From Deltaproteobacteria bacterium (lineage in GTDB: Bacteria > Desulfobacterota > Binatia > Binatales > Binataceae): 64,000 bases of DNA. Location of the stretch: NCBI GenBank assembly GCA_021780225.1, contig JAJXZF010000026.1, positions 62,001 through 126,000 on the forward strand. Reading direction: 5' to 3'. Both the position numbers and the translations under genes were made by a program. The notes under the pieces are model-generated. The model ran no database searches. It saw nothing but the letters and a program-made list of their open reading frames with translations, and was not told where the DNA came from. Positions 9,713 to 19,441 of the stretch are shown piece after piece (the stretch's first letter is position 1; every line of letters starts with the position of its first letter).

Positions 9713-9954
9713 TCGGCGTCAACCTCGAAGCGGAAATCTTCGATATTGGGATTCGCCAGCAGCCGCTCGCAAATCTGGCGGACCGCCGATTCGGCCTCGG
9801 CGCGCGACGGCGCGTCGATCTCGAGCGTGATAAATCGTCCCACGCGAACGTTGCCGATCGCGCCGAAGCCGAGGCTTTTCAACGCGCCTTCCACCGCGCG
9901 TCCCTGCGGGTCGAGGATGCCTTTGCGCGGCGTTACGAATACCTTTGCGCGCAA
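9709..9954 (-). CDS. purS: Phosphoribosylformylglycinamidine synthase subunit PurS
   Basis: (L/M)RAKVFVTPRKGILDPQGRAVEGALKSLGFGAIGNVRVGRFITLEI...; TTG start inferred next to the purC stop; the longer track ORF is out-of-frame purC sequence. Confidence 0.88.
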   Translation of the reverse strand: MRAKVFVTPRKGILDPQGRAVEGALKSLGFGAIGNVRVGRFITLEIDAPSRAEAESAVRQICERLLANPNIEDFRFEVDAE

Positions 9955-9956
9955 GC

Positions 9957-10682
9957 CTAATTCTCCACCCGCCGCAGCATCTCCTGGTAGGCGCCTTCGA
10001 CGTCGCCAAGGTCGCGGCGGAAGCGGTCTTTGTCGAGCTTCTTGCGGGTGGCCTTGTCCCAGAAGCGGCAGGTGTCCGGGCAAATTTCGTCGCCGAGCAG
10101 AATTTCGCCGTGATGGCGACCGAACTCCAGCTTGAAATCGACCAGGATCACCCCGCGCTGATCGAGAAAATCGCTCAGCACGCGATTCACCTTGAGCGCG
10201 CTTTCCCGAATCGCGCGCAATTCCGCCTCGGTCGCCCATCCGAACGCGATCGCATGCTCGGGCAGGATCAGCGGATCGTCAAGCGGATCGGATTTGTAGT
10301 AGAACTCGACGATCGGAAACGGCAGCGTCTCGCCTTCCTCGCGGCCCAGCCGCTTCGCCATCGAACCCGCCGCGATATTGCGCACGACCGTCTCCGCCGG
10401 CACGATTTCGAGCCGCTTGCAGAGCATCTCGCGATCATTGATGCGGCGCACGAAATGGGTTTTCACGCCTTCGCGCTCAAGCAGCGTGAAGAACAATTCC
10501 GACATGCGGTTGTTGATCACGCCCTTGTCTTCGATCGTGCCTTTTTTCTTGGCGTTGAAGGCGGTGGCGTCGTCCTTGAAGTAGGCGATCACCAAATCCG
10601 GGTCGGTAGTCGAATAGAGTTTCTTCGCCTTGCCCTCGTAAAACATTTCGCGCTTTTCTGGAATGTCGTTCACGCTCGTCAC
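9957..10682 (-). CDS. purC: SAICAR synthase
   Basis: [59 protein letters not shown]. Confidence 0.97.
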   Translation of the reverse strand: MTSVNDIPEKREMFYEGKAKKLYSTTDPDLVIAYFKDDATAFNAKKKGTIEDKGVINNRMSELFFTLLEREGVKTHFVRRINDREMLCKRLEIVPAETVVRNIAAGSMAKRLGREEGETLPFPIVEFYYKSDPLDDPLILPEHAIAFGWATEAELRAIRESALKVNRVLSDFLDQRGVILVDFKLEFGRHHGEILLGDEICPDTCRFWDKATRKKLDKDRFRRDLGDVEGAYQEMLRRVEN

Positions 10683-10837
10683 CTTGGTATGGTTAAGTTT
10701 GCGTAATCAGAATTTTACTGCGGAGGCGCGGACGGGAAAACCGGGGCAACCCTCCAATTCCGCCGCGACGCGATCAATATCCACAAAACGGCCGCATCGG
10801 CGCGCTCTGTGCACAAGCGAAACCGCGCCGCCAAAAT

Positions 10838-12256
10838 TCACTTTTTGCCCTCGGGCGCGAATCGTTCGGCCAACTCCCGCGCGAATCCGAGATAATTTTT
10901 CGGCTCGAGCGCCAGCAATTCCGCCCGCGCGGCCGGCGGCAATGCCAGGCCCGCGACAAATTCGCGAATCGCGTCGCGACCCGCCGCGCGCCCCCGCGTC
11001 AACTCTTTGAGCCGCTCGTATGGGCGCTCGAGGCCATGACGGCGCATCACGGTCTGGATGCCTTCCGCCAGCACTTCCCACGCTTTGTCGTTTTCCAAAT
11101 CGGCGGCGATCCGCTCCCGATTGAGCGTGAGCTTGCCAATTCCGCGCTCAAGCGACGCCAGCGCGACCGTCACATGGCCAAACGCCGTCCCAATCGCGCG
11201 CATCGCGGTGCTGTCGCTAAGATCGCGCTGCCATCGCGAGATCGGCAGTTTCGCCGCAAGATGCTGAAACATCGCGATTGCGAGGCCGAGGTTGCCCTCC
11301 GCGTTCTCGAAATCGATCGGATTGATCTTGTGCGGCATCACCGACGAGCCGACTTCGCCGGCGACCGTTTTTTGACCGAAATAACCGAGCGATACGTAAC
11401 CCCAAACGTCCCGGCAAAAGTCGATCAGAATCACGCTGATTCGCGCGACCACGTCATAAAGCTCGGCCAGAAAATCGTGACTTTCGATCTGAGTGGTCAG
11501 CGGATTCCACGTCAAACCGAGCGCTTCCACGAACCGCCGCGAGTGGTCGATCCAATCGACCTCGGGCGCGGCCGCGCGATGCGCGTTGAAATTGCCCACG
11601 GCGCCGTTGGCCTTGCCGAGATATTCCTGGCTTCGCAGACGGCCGATCTGCCGGTTCAGCCGGTATGCGAAAATGGCCAGTTCCTTGCCGACCGTGGTGG
11701 GCGACGCTTCCTGACCGTGCGTCCGCGCGAGCATCGGCACGCCCGCATACGCGCGGGCCATCGCGCCGATTCGCGCGGCGATTTGCTCCAGCGCGGGCAG
11801 CAGATGCTCCGCGACGAACTCTTTGTGCATCAGCGCCCACGCCAGGTTGCTGATATCCTCGGACGTGCAGGCGAAATGAATCAATTCGACCGGCAGGGCC
11901 GGATCGATCGCCGCGAATTTTTCCTTGAGATAATATTCGAGCGCCTTGACGTCGTGGTTCGTTTCGGCTTCGAGCTCCTTGACGCGCGCCGCGTCGCCGG
12001 CCGGAAATTCACGATACAGCGCGCGCAGCCGCTCCGCCGTGGCCGGGGCCAGCGGACGCATCGCGTCGAACGAAGGGTTCGCCGCAAGCCCGACATACCA
12101 TTCGATTTCCGCCCGCAACCGATAGCGAATCAGCGCGTATTCGCTGAAATATTGCGCGAGCGCGCGGGTGCGCGCCCGGTAGCGTCCGTCGATCGGCGTC
12201 ACCGCCATCAGCGCCGCGTGCGCCATGGAATTTTTTTCGTCGCGTTTTTCGCTCAT
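10838..12256 (-). CDS. purB: Adenylosuccinate lyase
   Basis: TPIDGRYRARTRALAQYFSEYALIRYR...GSSVMPHKINPIDFENAEGN signature. Confidence 0.96.
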   Translation of the reverse strand: MSEKRDEKNSMAHAALMAVTPIDGRYRARTRALAQYFSEYALIRYRLRAEIEWYVGLAANPSFDAMRPLAPATAERLRALYREFPAGDAARVKELEAETNHDVKALEYYLKEKFAAIDPALPVELIHFACTSEDISNLAWALMHKEFVAEHLLPALEQIAARIGAMARAYAGVPMLARTHGQEASPTTVGKELAIFAYRLNRQIGRLRSQEYLGKANGAVGNFNAHRAAAPEVDWIDHSRRFVEALGLTWNPLTTQIESHDFLAELYDVVARISVILIDFCRDVWGYVSLGYFGQKTVAGEVGSSVMPHKINPIDFENAEGNLGLAIAMFQHLAAKLPISRWQRDLSDSTAMRAIGTAFGHVTVALASLERGIGKLTLNRERIAADLENDKAWEVLAEGIQTVMRRHGLERPYERLKELTRGRAAGRDAIREFVAGLALPPAARAELLALEPKNYLGFARELAERFAPEGKK

Positions 12257-12271
12257 CTGCCGCTTCGATAT

Positions 12272-12796
12272 TTAGCGTCCCGTATGGCCGAAACCGCCGT
12301 CTCCGCGCCCGCTTCGATCCAGCGCTTCGGCTTCCATAAACTCCGCGCGCGCGACCGGCGCGATCACCAGTTGCGCGATTCGATCGCCCGGCCGAATCGT
12401 CAACGGCGCGTCGCCGAGATTGATTACGATCACCCGGATTTCACCGCGATAGTCCGGGTCGATCGTGCCGGGCGAATTGACCAGCGCCAGCCCTTCGCTC
12501 AAAGCCCGCCCGCTGCGCGGCCGCACCTGCGCCTCGAAACCGGCGGGCAGCTCGATCGCGATTCCGGTGGGAATCGCCGCTCGTTCCAGCGGCCGCAGTT
12601 CGCGCGCCGAATCCAGGTCCGCGGTCAAATCGGCGCCGGCGGCATGTTCGCTGTGGTACTGCGGCAGCGGCCATCGATGGGGCCGCGTGCGAGTCACTTT
12701 CACTCGCGGCGGCGGCGCATTTGCGGCTGTTTTGGAATCCAATCGACAGGCTCCGCGCGGTAAAATCATTCTATCATCAACCGCGCCGCCGATCAT
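12272..12796 (-). CDS. dut: dUTP diphosphatase (true start probably internal)
   Basis: [10 protein letters not shown]...[37 protein letters not shown]...[12 protein letters not shown]...[14 protein letters not shown]. Confidence 0.95.
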   Translation of the reverse strand: MIGGAVDDRMILPRGACRLDSKTAANAPPPRVKVTRTRPHRWPLPQYHSEHAAGADLTADLDSARELRPLERAAIPTGIAIELPAGFEAQVRPRSGRALSEGLALVNSPGTIDPDYRGEIRVIVINLGDAPLTIRPGDRIAQLVIAPVARAEFMEAEALDRSGRGDGGFGHTGR

Positions 12797-12851
12797 TCGC
12801 CCAACATTCTCAAATCTGGCGAAGGGCGAGTGAAGGCTTTATAATGCGTTC

Positions 12852-13502
12852 GTGCGCTGGTTGATAGAGAGGCGAGCAATGAAAAGCGGGCAATGGAGGA
12901 TTCTTTCGATGTTAGGGATAAAGCGCGCCATCGTCGGCGGATTGATCGTGACGGCGATCGGGTTTCTCGCGTCCATCGGCGCCGCCGGGGAAGCTGGCGC
13001 GCCGATGGTCATGGCCGGCACGAGGAGAACTCTCACTATCTCGAAACCGGGCAGCTATTACCTGCCGCGCAATCTGGTCAGCGCGCTAACGAGCGCGCCG
13101 GTCGTGCTCGTCACCGTATCGAACGTTGTGCTCGATTTGAACGGTAATTCGATTATTGGGCCGGGCGGTACCGGTGTGAGCGCCGGCATCGAGACGAATC
13201 CTGACGTCAGCAATGTCACCGTCGAAAACGGCACGATCAGTCGCATCGCCGGCGCCGCGCTGAACCTCGGCCCGAATAGCGAGGTTTCCGGCGTGCACAT
13301 CGTGAACAACAACGGCGACGGCGTCGATTGCGCGAGCGGATGCCTGGTTACCGGCAATATTATCGCCAACAACGGCGGAACCGGCCTGGTTTTCCCGGAC
13401 AACTCAAGCGGCTATCAGAACAACGTCCTGAACGGCAATAACGCCGGGATCAGCGGCGGCACGAGCCTCGGACACAATCTGGTGAACGGTTCCCCGGATT
13501 AG
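12852..13502 (+). CDS. Secreted right-handed beta-helix protein
   Basis: N-terminal hydrophobic segment and repeated V-L-N-G-N / V-E-N-G-T-I rungs (VVLDLNGNSIIGPG, VTVENGTISRIAG, NIIANNGGTGL). Confidence 0.65.
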   Translation: MRWLIERRAMKSGQWRILSMLGIKRAIVGGLIVTAIGFLASIGAAGEAGAPMVMAGTRRTLTISKPGSYYLPRNLVSALTSAPVVLVTVSNVVLDLNGNSIIGPGGTGVSAGIETNPDVSNVTVENGTISRIAGAALNLGPNSEVSGVHIVNNNGDGVDCASGCLVTGNIIANNGGTGLVFPDNSSGYQNNVLNGNNAGISGGTSLGHNLVNGSPD

Positions 13503-13522
13503 AGATTCGGCCGCGGCGGCGT

Positions 13523-14785
13523 TCAGTTGAGCGGCGCCCAGACCTGACTGTCGAGTTCGCGTCCCTTCAGATCGCCGAGCAGCACCATGCCCATCCGATC
13601 CGGCCGGAAGCACTGCCCCGCGAGCTCGACCACCTGATCGTTGGTCACGCCTTCGATCTGTCGTGCAACTTCTTCGAGCGATATATCGCGGCGGAAGTAT
13701 ATCTCGTTGCGCGCCAGCCGGTTCATCCGGCTGTCGGTGGACTCCATCCCGAGCAGCATGTTGCCCTTGAGTTGGCTCTTGGCGCGCTCGAGTTCGGCGG
13801 GCTTGAGACCCTCGCGAGCCACCTTGCGAATCTCGCCGAGCGTGACTTCAATCACCTCTTCGATCCATTCGGGACTCGTGCCGGCATAGATTCCGAAATA
13901 GCCGCAATCGACAAACGCCGACAGGAACGAGTAGATCGTGTACACCCGGCCGCGCTTCTCGCGCACTTCCTGAAACAGCCGCGACGACATCCCGCCGCCC
14001 AGCGCGGTGTTCATCACATAAGCGGCGTAACGCAGCGGCGCGGTCTGACTCACGCCGGGGCCGCCGAGACAAAGATGCGCCTGCTCGAGCTCCTTGGGAT
14101 AATTGAGCACGACCTCGCGCTCGCGCGGCGGCGCGATCGGCTCGCCCCGGCCGTCGCCGTCGATACCGCTGAAGAATCGCGCGCAGTCGGCGGCCAGCCT
14201 GTCATGATCGACCGCGCCCGCGGCCGCGATAAAGACGCGCCCGGCGCGATAGCGCGCGGCCATGAAATCGACCAGCAAATCCCGATTGATCGCGTTGACC
14301 GACTCGACCGAGCCGAAAATCGGCAGGGACAGCGGATGGCCTTCCCAGAAATGGAGATTGAACAGGTCGTGGATGAAGTCGTCGGGCGTGTCTTCGGCCT
14401 GCGAAATTTCCTGCAACACGACCTGCCGCTCGCGATCGATCTCGGCGGGGTCGAAAACCGATTCGAGGAACAGGTCCGCCAGCACCTCGGTCGCCATCGC
14501 AAGGTCGTCGCCGAGCACCTTGGCGTAATAGCAGGTGTATTCCTTGCCGGTGAAGGCGTTCAGCACGCCCCCGACCGCATCGAAGGTTTCGGCGATTTGC
14601 GCGGCCGTGCGCTTTTTCGTCCCTTTGAACAGCAGGTGCTCGATGAAATGGGAGACGCCGCTCTCGCCCGGCCCCTCGTAGCGGGAGCCGTTTTCCACCC
14701 AGATGCCGATCGTGGCGGAGACCACTTGCGGCATCGCTTCCGTCATCACCCGCACGCCATTGGGCAATACGCTCTTGCGAACCAT
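13523..14785 (-). CDS. M16 family zinc peptidase
   Basis: SHFIEHLLFKGTKKRTAAQIAE (HxxEH), insulinase-like. Confidence 0.95.
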   Translation of the reverse strand: MVRKSVLPNGVRVMTEAMPQVVSATIGIWVENGSRYEGPGESGVSHFIEHLLFKGTKKRTAAQIAETFDAVGGVLNAFTGKEYTCYYAKVLGDDLAMATEVLADLFLESVFDPAEIDRERQVVLQEISQAEDTPDDFIHDLFNLHFWEGHPLSLPIFGSVESVNAINRDLLVDFMAARYRAGRVFIAAAGAVDHDRLAADCARFFSGIDGDGRGEPIAPPREREVVLNYPKELEQAHLCLGGPGVSQTAPLRYAAYVMNTALGGGMSSRLFQEVREKRGRVYTIYSFLSAFVDCGYFGIYAGTSPEWIEEVIEVTLGEIRKVAREGLKPAELERAKSQLKGNMLLGMESTDSRMNRLARNEIYFRRDISLEEVARQIEGVTNDQVVELAGQCFRPDRMGMVLLGDLKGRELDSQVWAPLN

Positions 14786-14798
14786 CTGCGCGCCGGCC

Positions 14799-16901
14799 TT
14801 ACTCGGCCTTGCCCTGCTGCGCGATTTCCTCCTGGGCCTCGCGCAGAGAAAGCCGGATCTTGCCGCTGCGATCGACGTCGAGCACCTTCACCTTGATACG
14901 GTCGCCTTCGTGGATCACGTCTTCGACCCGGCGCACGCGTTCGTTGGAAAGCTGCGAGATGTGCAGCAATCCGTCGGTGCCGGGCAGAATTTCCACGAAA
15001 GCTCCGAATTCGACGATCTTGCGCACGACGCCGTCGTAAATGCGGCCGACTTCGGGCTCCGCCGTGATCGCCTCGATCGAGCTGATCGCCTTTTCCATCG
15101 CGGCGCTGTCGCTTGAGGCGATCAGCACCGTGCCGTCGTCTTCGATATCGATTTTGCAGCCGGTCTCTTCGACCAGCGCGCGAATCACCTTGCCGCCCGG
15201 CCCGATCACGTCGCGAATCTTGTCGGGCTTGATATGGAGCGTCACGATCCGCGGGGCGAAGGTCGAGACCTCCTTGCGCGGCGCGCCGATCGCTTTCTCC
15301 ATCACGCTCAGCACGAAGAGCCGCGCGTCGCGCGCCTGATGCAGCGCCTGGCGCATCACTTCGCGGGTGACGCCGCCGACCTTGTTGTCCATCTGGATCG
15401 CGGTGACGCCTTCGGACGTGCCGGCGACCTTGAAGTCCATGTCGCCGAGATGGTCTTCATCGCCCAGAATATCGGTCAGCACGCGCACCTGCTCGCCTTC
15501 CTTGACGAGACCCATCGCGATACCCGCGACCGGCGCCAGGATCGGCACGCCCGCGTCCATCAGGGCGAGGCTGCCGCCGCATACGGTCGCCATCGAGGAG
15601 CTGCCGTTCGACTCCAGCACTTCGGAAACCACGCGAATCGTGTAGGGAAAATCCGCTTCGGGCGGCAGCACAGCGACCAGCGCCCGCTCCGCCAGCGCGC
15701 CATGGCCGATTTCACGCCGCGACGGTCCGCGCAGGAACTTCACTTCGCCGGTCGAAAACGGCGGAAAGTTGTAGTGGAGCATGAACTTTTTGTAACGCTC
15801 GCCCAGCAGCGCGTCGATCTTCTGCTCGTCCGACGACGTTCCCAGCGTAACCGTGGCCAGCGCCTGGGTCTCGCCGCGGGTGAAGAGCGCCGAGCCATGA
15901 GTTCGCGGCAGCACCTGCACCTGCGCGCTGAGCGGACGGATCTCGGTCGAGGACCGATCGTCGATACGCTTGTCCTGCTCCAGGATTACGCGGCGCACGC
16001 GATTGCGCAGAACTTTCTCGCACGCCTCTTCGAGTTCGTGCTCGCGATCGGGAAACCGCGCCTTCAGCTCTTCGACGGTCTTGTCCTGAAGCGCGTAAAC
16101 GGCGCTGTTCCGCTCTTTCTTTCCGGCGATCGCCAGCGCCTGCTCCAGTTCCGCCGCCATCCGATCGTGCGCCGCCGCGAGCAGGGTCTCATCGATCTGC
16201 TTGCGGGTGAATTCACGCTTGGGCTTGCCGGCCAGACGGCGCAGTTCGGCCTGAAGCTCGAAAACCGGCCGCATTTCCTCATGCGCGGCGAACAGCGCTT
16301 CGAGGATCGCCTCTTCATCGACGATTTGCGCGCCCCCCTCGAGCATCACGATCGAATCGGGCTTGGCCGCGACCACCAACGCGATATCGCTTTCCTCGAA
16401 CTCGTCGAGCGGCGGATTGACGGCGAGCTTGCCGTCGATCCGGCCCATCCGCACCGCCGCGACCGGCCCTTCATGCGGAATATCCGAAACTTCGAGCGCG
16501 GCCGACGTGGCGATCAGCGCGAGCATGTCGGGATCGTTCTCGCGATCGACCGACAGCACGTTGACGATAATCTGCGTTTCCTTGTCGTAGCCCTTGGGAA
16601 ACAGCGGGCGCATCGAGCGGTCGATCAGCCGGGAGGTGAGAATTTCCTTCTCCGACGGACGGCCTTCGCGCTTGAAAAAGCCGCCGGGGATTTTCCCGGC
16701 GGCGAAAGTTTTTTCCTGGTAATCGACGGTAAGCGGAAGAAAATCTATCTTGTCGCGGCTTTGATACGCCGAAACGACGGTCGCGAGCACCACGGTCTCG
16801 CCGTATTGCGCAAGCACCGCGCCATGCGCCTGACGCGCCAGGCGTCCGGTTTCGAGCGACAAACGTCGTCCGGCAAATTCAATCTCGAGCTTTCTGTACA
16901 T
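14799..16901 (-). CDS. pnp: Polyribonucleotide nucleotidyltransferase
   Basis: [43 protein letters not shown]... with KH and S1 domains at the C-terminus. Confidence 0.97.
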   Translation of the reverse strand: MYRKLEIEFAGRRLSLETGRLARQAHGAVLAQYGETVVLATVVSAYQSRDKIDFLPLTVDYQEKTFAAGKIPGGFFKREGRPSEKEILTSRLIDRSMRPLFPKGYDKETQIIVNVLSVDRENDPDMLALIATSAALEVSDIPHEGPVAAVRMGRIDGKLAVNPPLDEFEESDIALVVAAKPDSIVMLEGGAQIVDEEAILEALFAAHEEMRPVFELQAELRRLAGKPKREFTRKQIDETLLAAAHDRMAAELEQALAIAGKKERNSAVYALQDKTVEELKARFPDREHELEEACEKVLRNRVRRVILEQDKRIDDRSSTEIRPLSAQVQVLPRTHGSALFTRGETQALATVTLGTSSDEQKIDALLGERYKKFMLHYNFPPFSTGEVKFLRGPSRREIGHGALAERALVAVLPPEADFPYTIRVVSEVLESNGSSSMATVCGGSLALMDAGVPILAPVAGIAMGLVKEGEQVRVLTDILGDEDHLGDMDFKVAGTSEGVTAIQMDNKVGGVTREVMRQALHQARDARLFVLSVMEKAIGAPRKEVSTFAPRIVTLHIKPDKIRDVIGPGGKVIRALVEETGCKIDIEDDGTVLIASSDSAAMEKAISSIEAITAEPEVGRIYDGVVRKIVEFGAFVEILPGTDGLLHISQLSNERVRRVEDVIHEGDRIKVKVLDVDRSGKIRLSLREAQEEIAQQGKAE

Positions 16902-17030
16902 CGGATCCTGCTTGAGGGAGAGGGGCTTTGATTTCGCGGTCCGGCCGCGCAACCCTTGGTCGCCTGATTGTCCCGCCACGGAGCTGCCGCCGACGCCGGA
17001 TACGGCGTCGGCAGGCGCTCTCGCTTCGGA

Positions 17031-17300
17031 TTAACGCCGAATTCCGAGCCGGTCGATCAACCCTTTGTAACGGTCGTAATCCCGCGAGTGCAGGTAATCG
17101 AGCAACCGTCGCCGTTTGCCCACCAGACGGAGCAGACCGCGGCGCGAGTGATGGTCCTTCGCGTGGGTCTTCAGATGCTCCGTGAGCTGTTCGATACGCG
17201 CGCTAAACAGCGCAATCTGAACTTCGGACGAGCCAGTGTCGTTGGCTTTCAGGGCGTTGGCGCCGATTATTTCCCGCCTACGGGCGGCCTCGAGAGGCAT
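17031..17300 (-). CDS. rpsO: 30S ribosomal protein S15
   Basis: [55 protein letters not shown]. Confidence 0.98.
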   Translation of the reverse strand: MPLEAARRREIIGANALKANDTGSSEVQIALFSARIEQLTEHLKTHAKDHHSRRGLLRLVGKRRRLLDYLHSRDYDRYKGLIDRLGIRR

Positions 17301-17627
17301 CAGGCTTACTTTCTTTCCCTTTTTCCTTGAATTATCCGCGAATCATACCAGAGCGATTTGGTCTGGTAAAGCGGCGCCGGATCGCGGTCCGAGACTCTAC
17401 AAAGCGCAAATTATTCCACGACGCCAAGGCTCGCGCCTTAATTTCGCGAATTGCAAAACATTCGGCGCGATTTCTTGCCGCTCTGGCGCGATACGCAAGC
17501 GCCACGAAATCCCGCAATTCTCCGGCCGGAGTTCAATCGAAGCCGGCACGCAAGCCATTTTTCGCGCCGCCCGCGAGCTTCGCCGCCACTGCGGGAATTT
17601 GGCCGTCAAACCACGCGCGAGCGCCGC

Positions 17628-18512
17628 CTATTCCTCGGCGAAGATGCGTGCGATTACCGCGGTGACGCGCGAGGTCGCCTCCGCGATCGCGACCAGCCGG
17701 CCGTCCGCGACCACTTTGAAATATTTGGCTTGCGGCGGCGCGAGGCAGTCGAGCGCGCGCGAATCGCCATGGCGCAGCCGCTTTTCGGTCGCGGCGTCGG
17801 CGTGCGCCTCGGGCAAATCGTCGAGCGCCGCACGCATCCCGATCAACCCCGCGTCCCGCCCCTGTTCGAGGTCCGCAAGCGCCTGCGCCAGCGGACGCGC
17901 CATCTCGATCGCAAATCGGCCGCTGCGGATCCGCCGCAGCTCCGCCAGATGGGCCGGCACGCCAAGCGCGGCGCCGATATCGCGCGCAAGCGCGCGAACA
18001 TAGGTCCCCGGCGAGCAGACGAGATCGAACCGCAACCGATCGGGCGCGGCGATCGCCAGCGCGAGGCGCGCGACGATGACCTTGCGCGGCGGCGGCGGCG
18101 CGACTTCCCCGCCCCGGCGCGCGAGTTTGTAGAGCGGCACGCCCGCCCGCTTGATCGCGGAATAGACCGGCGGCGTCTGTTCGATTTCACCGTGAAATCT
18201 TGCCGCGATTTCGTCCAGCGCGGCGGGCGGGACCGAGGGAACCGGCGCGCTGCGCGTGACTGCGCCGGTCGGGTCGAGCGTATCGGTCTCGGCGCCGAGC
18301 GCGATCACGCCCGCATAATGCTTTTCTCCTTCGTGCAGAAAAGGCGCGAGCTTGGTCGCCTCGCCGACCAGAATCGGCAACACGCCGGTCGCGAATGGAT
18401 CGAGCGTGCCAAGATGGCCGACGCGCGCCGGCTTGACGCGCGCTTTGACCAGCCGCACCACCTCGGCCGACGAAGCGCCGGCCGGTTTGTCAATGACGAT
18501 AATTCCATTCAT
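17628..18512 (-). CDS. truB: tRNA pseudouridine(55) synthase
   Basis: MNGIIVIDKPAGASSAEVVRLVKA...VGHLGTLDPFATGVLPILVGEATKL. Confidence 0.96.
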   Translation of the reverse strand: MNGIIVIDKPAGASSAEVVRLVKARVKPARVGHLGTLDPFATGVLPILVGEATKLAPFLHEGEKHYAGVIALGAETDTLDPTGAVTRSAPVPSVPPAALDEIAARFHGEIEQTPPVYSAIKRAGVPLYKLARRGGEVAPPPPRKVIVARLALAIAAPDRLRFDLVCSPGTYVRALARDIGAALGVPAHLAELRRIRSGRFAIEMARPLAQALADLEQGRDAGLIGMRAALDDLPEAHADAATEKRLRHGDSRALDCLAPPQAKYFKVVADGRLVAIAEATSRVTAVIARIFAEE

Positions 18513-18599
18513 CGCGAACCGCCAAGAATAGCGGATGGCGGCGCCGGCGGTAAACGCAAGGGCGCGCCGGAGCGAACCTCCCGGCGCGCCCGGCGGAAA

Positions 18600-18956
18600 T
18601 TATTCGCGCGCGCGGGTTTCGCGCAGGAGTTCGTCCACACGCGCGGCGCTTTCCGGCCCCGGGTCGAACTCGAAATCGAAATCGGGCGTGTAGCGCAGAC
18701 CGAGCGCGCGGCCCAGATTGCGGCGGATGAAACCCTCGGCGCTGCGAAACCCCTTGATCGCGTCGGGCGCGTGCGCGCGCCCCCGCAGATGGGAAAACCT
18801 GATGCGGCCATGGCGCAAATCGTCGGCCATCCTGACCGAAGTCAGCGAAACGCCGCGCAGCCGCGGATCGCGCAAATCCCGCAGCAGCATCAGCGAAAGC
18901 TCCCGCAGCACCATCTCCGCGACCCGCTCGGGCCGTCTTCCGTCTCCAGTAGTCAT
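18600..18956 (-). CDS. rbfA: Ribosome-binding factor A
   Basis: RVAEMVLRELSLMLLRDLRDPRLRGVSLTSVRMADDLRHGRIRFS. Confidence 0.93.
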   Translation of the reverse strand: MTTGDGRRPERVAEMVLRELSLMLLRDLRDPRLRGVSLTSVRMADDLRHGRIRFSHLRGRAHAPDAIKGFRSAEGFIRRNLGRALGLRYTPDFDFEFDPGPESAARVDELLRETRARE

Positions 18957-19036
18957 AGCGCGATAATATTACGCCGCCGATCGCCGCCGAAGCGCGGCCC
19001 GGCCGGCCGCCGCTCAAGCATCAACAGCGGCCGCGC

Positions 19037-19324
19037 TCAGTAGTTCAGGATTTCCAACTGCTCGCCGCCCAGCGGCGCGAGACCCAGTTCATCGATAAAA
19101 TTCACCACCTCGCGTAAGGCCGAATCGACGAACGCGCGATCGCTGCCGACCTGACAGATGCCCAGTTCGGCGCGCTGCCAGAGGTCGTGGCCGTCGGACT
19201 CGGCGATCGAGACATTGAACTTGGCGCGGACGCGCGCCTTGATCGCGCGCAAAACCTGCCGTTTTCCCTTGAGCGAATGGTTGTCCGGCAGGAACAGGGT
19301 TAGCCGCATGACGCCAACGACCAT
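19037..19324 (-). CDS. DUF503 family protein
   Basis: MVVGVMRLTLFLPDNHSLKGKRQVLRAIKARVRAKFNVSIAESDGHDLWQRAELGI; between infB and rbfA. Confidence 0.92.
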   Translation of the reverse strand: MVVGVMRLTLFLPDNHSLKGKRQVLRAIKARVRAKFNVSIAESDGHDLWQRAELGICQVGSDRAFVDSALREVVNFIDELGLAPLGGEQLEILNY

Positions 19325-19441
19325 GGTGGTTGTTCCGCCGCTCTCGCCGGGCCGGAATGCGCCGCTTTCGTTCCGCGCCGGCCGGCGCCCGGCCGGCGCT
19401 TCGAGCGTCAAATCCGGACGGCTTCAGGCCCGTCCCTCCGT

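Noticed and set aside
15234-16931. Long ORFs antisense to pnp, nusA, acs, purL and purF (e.g. 15234-16931, 22978-24852, 29009-31189, 5351-6628)
   Set aside because: Same shadow-ORF effect; the opposite strand carries recognisable conserved proteins.
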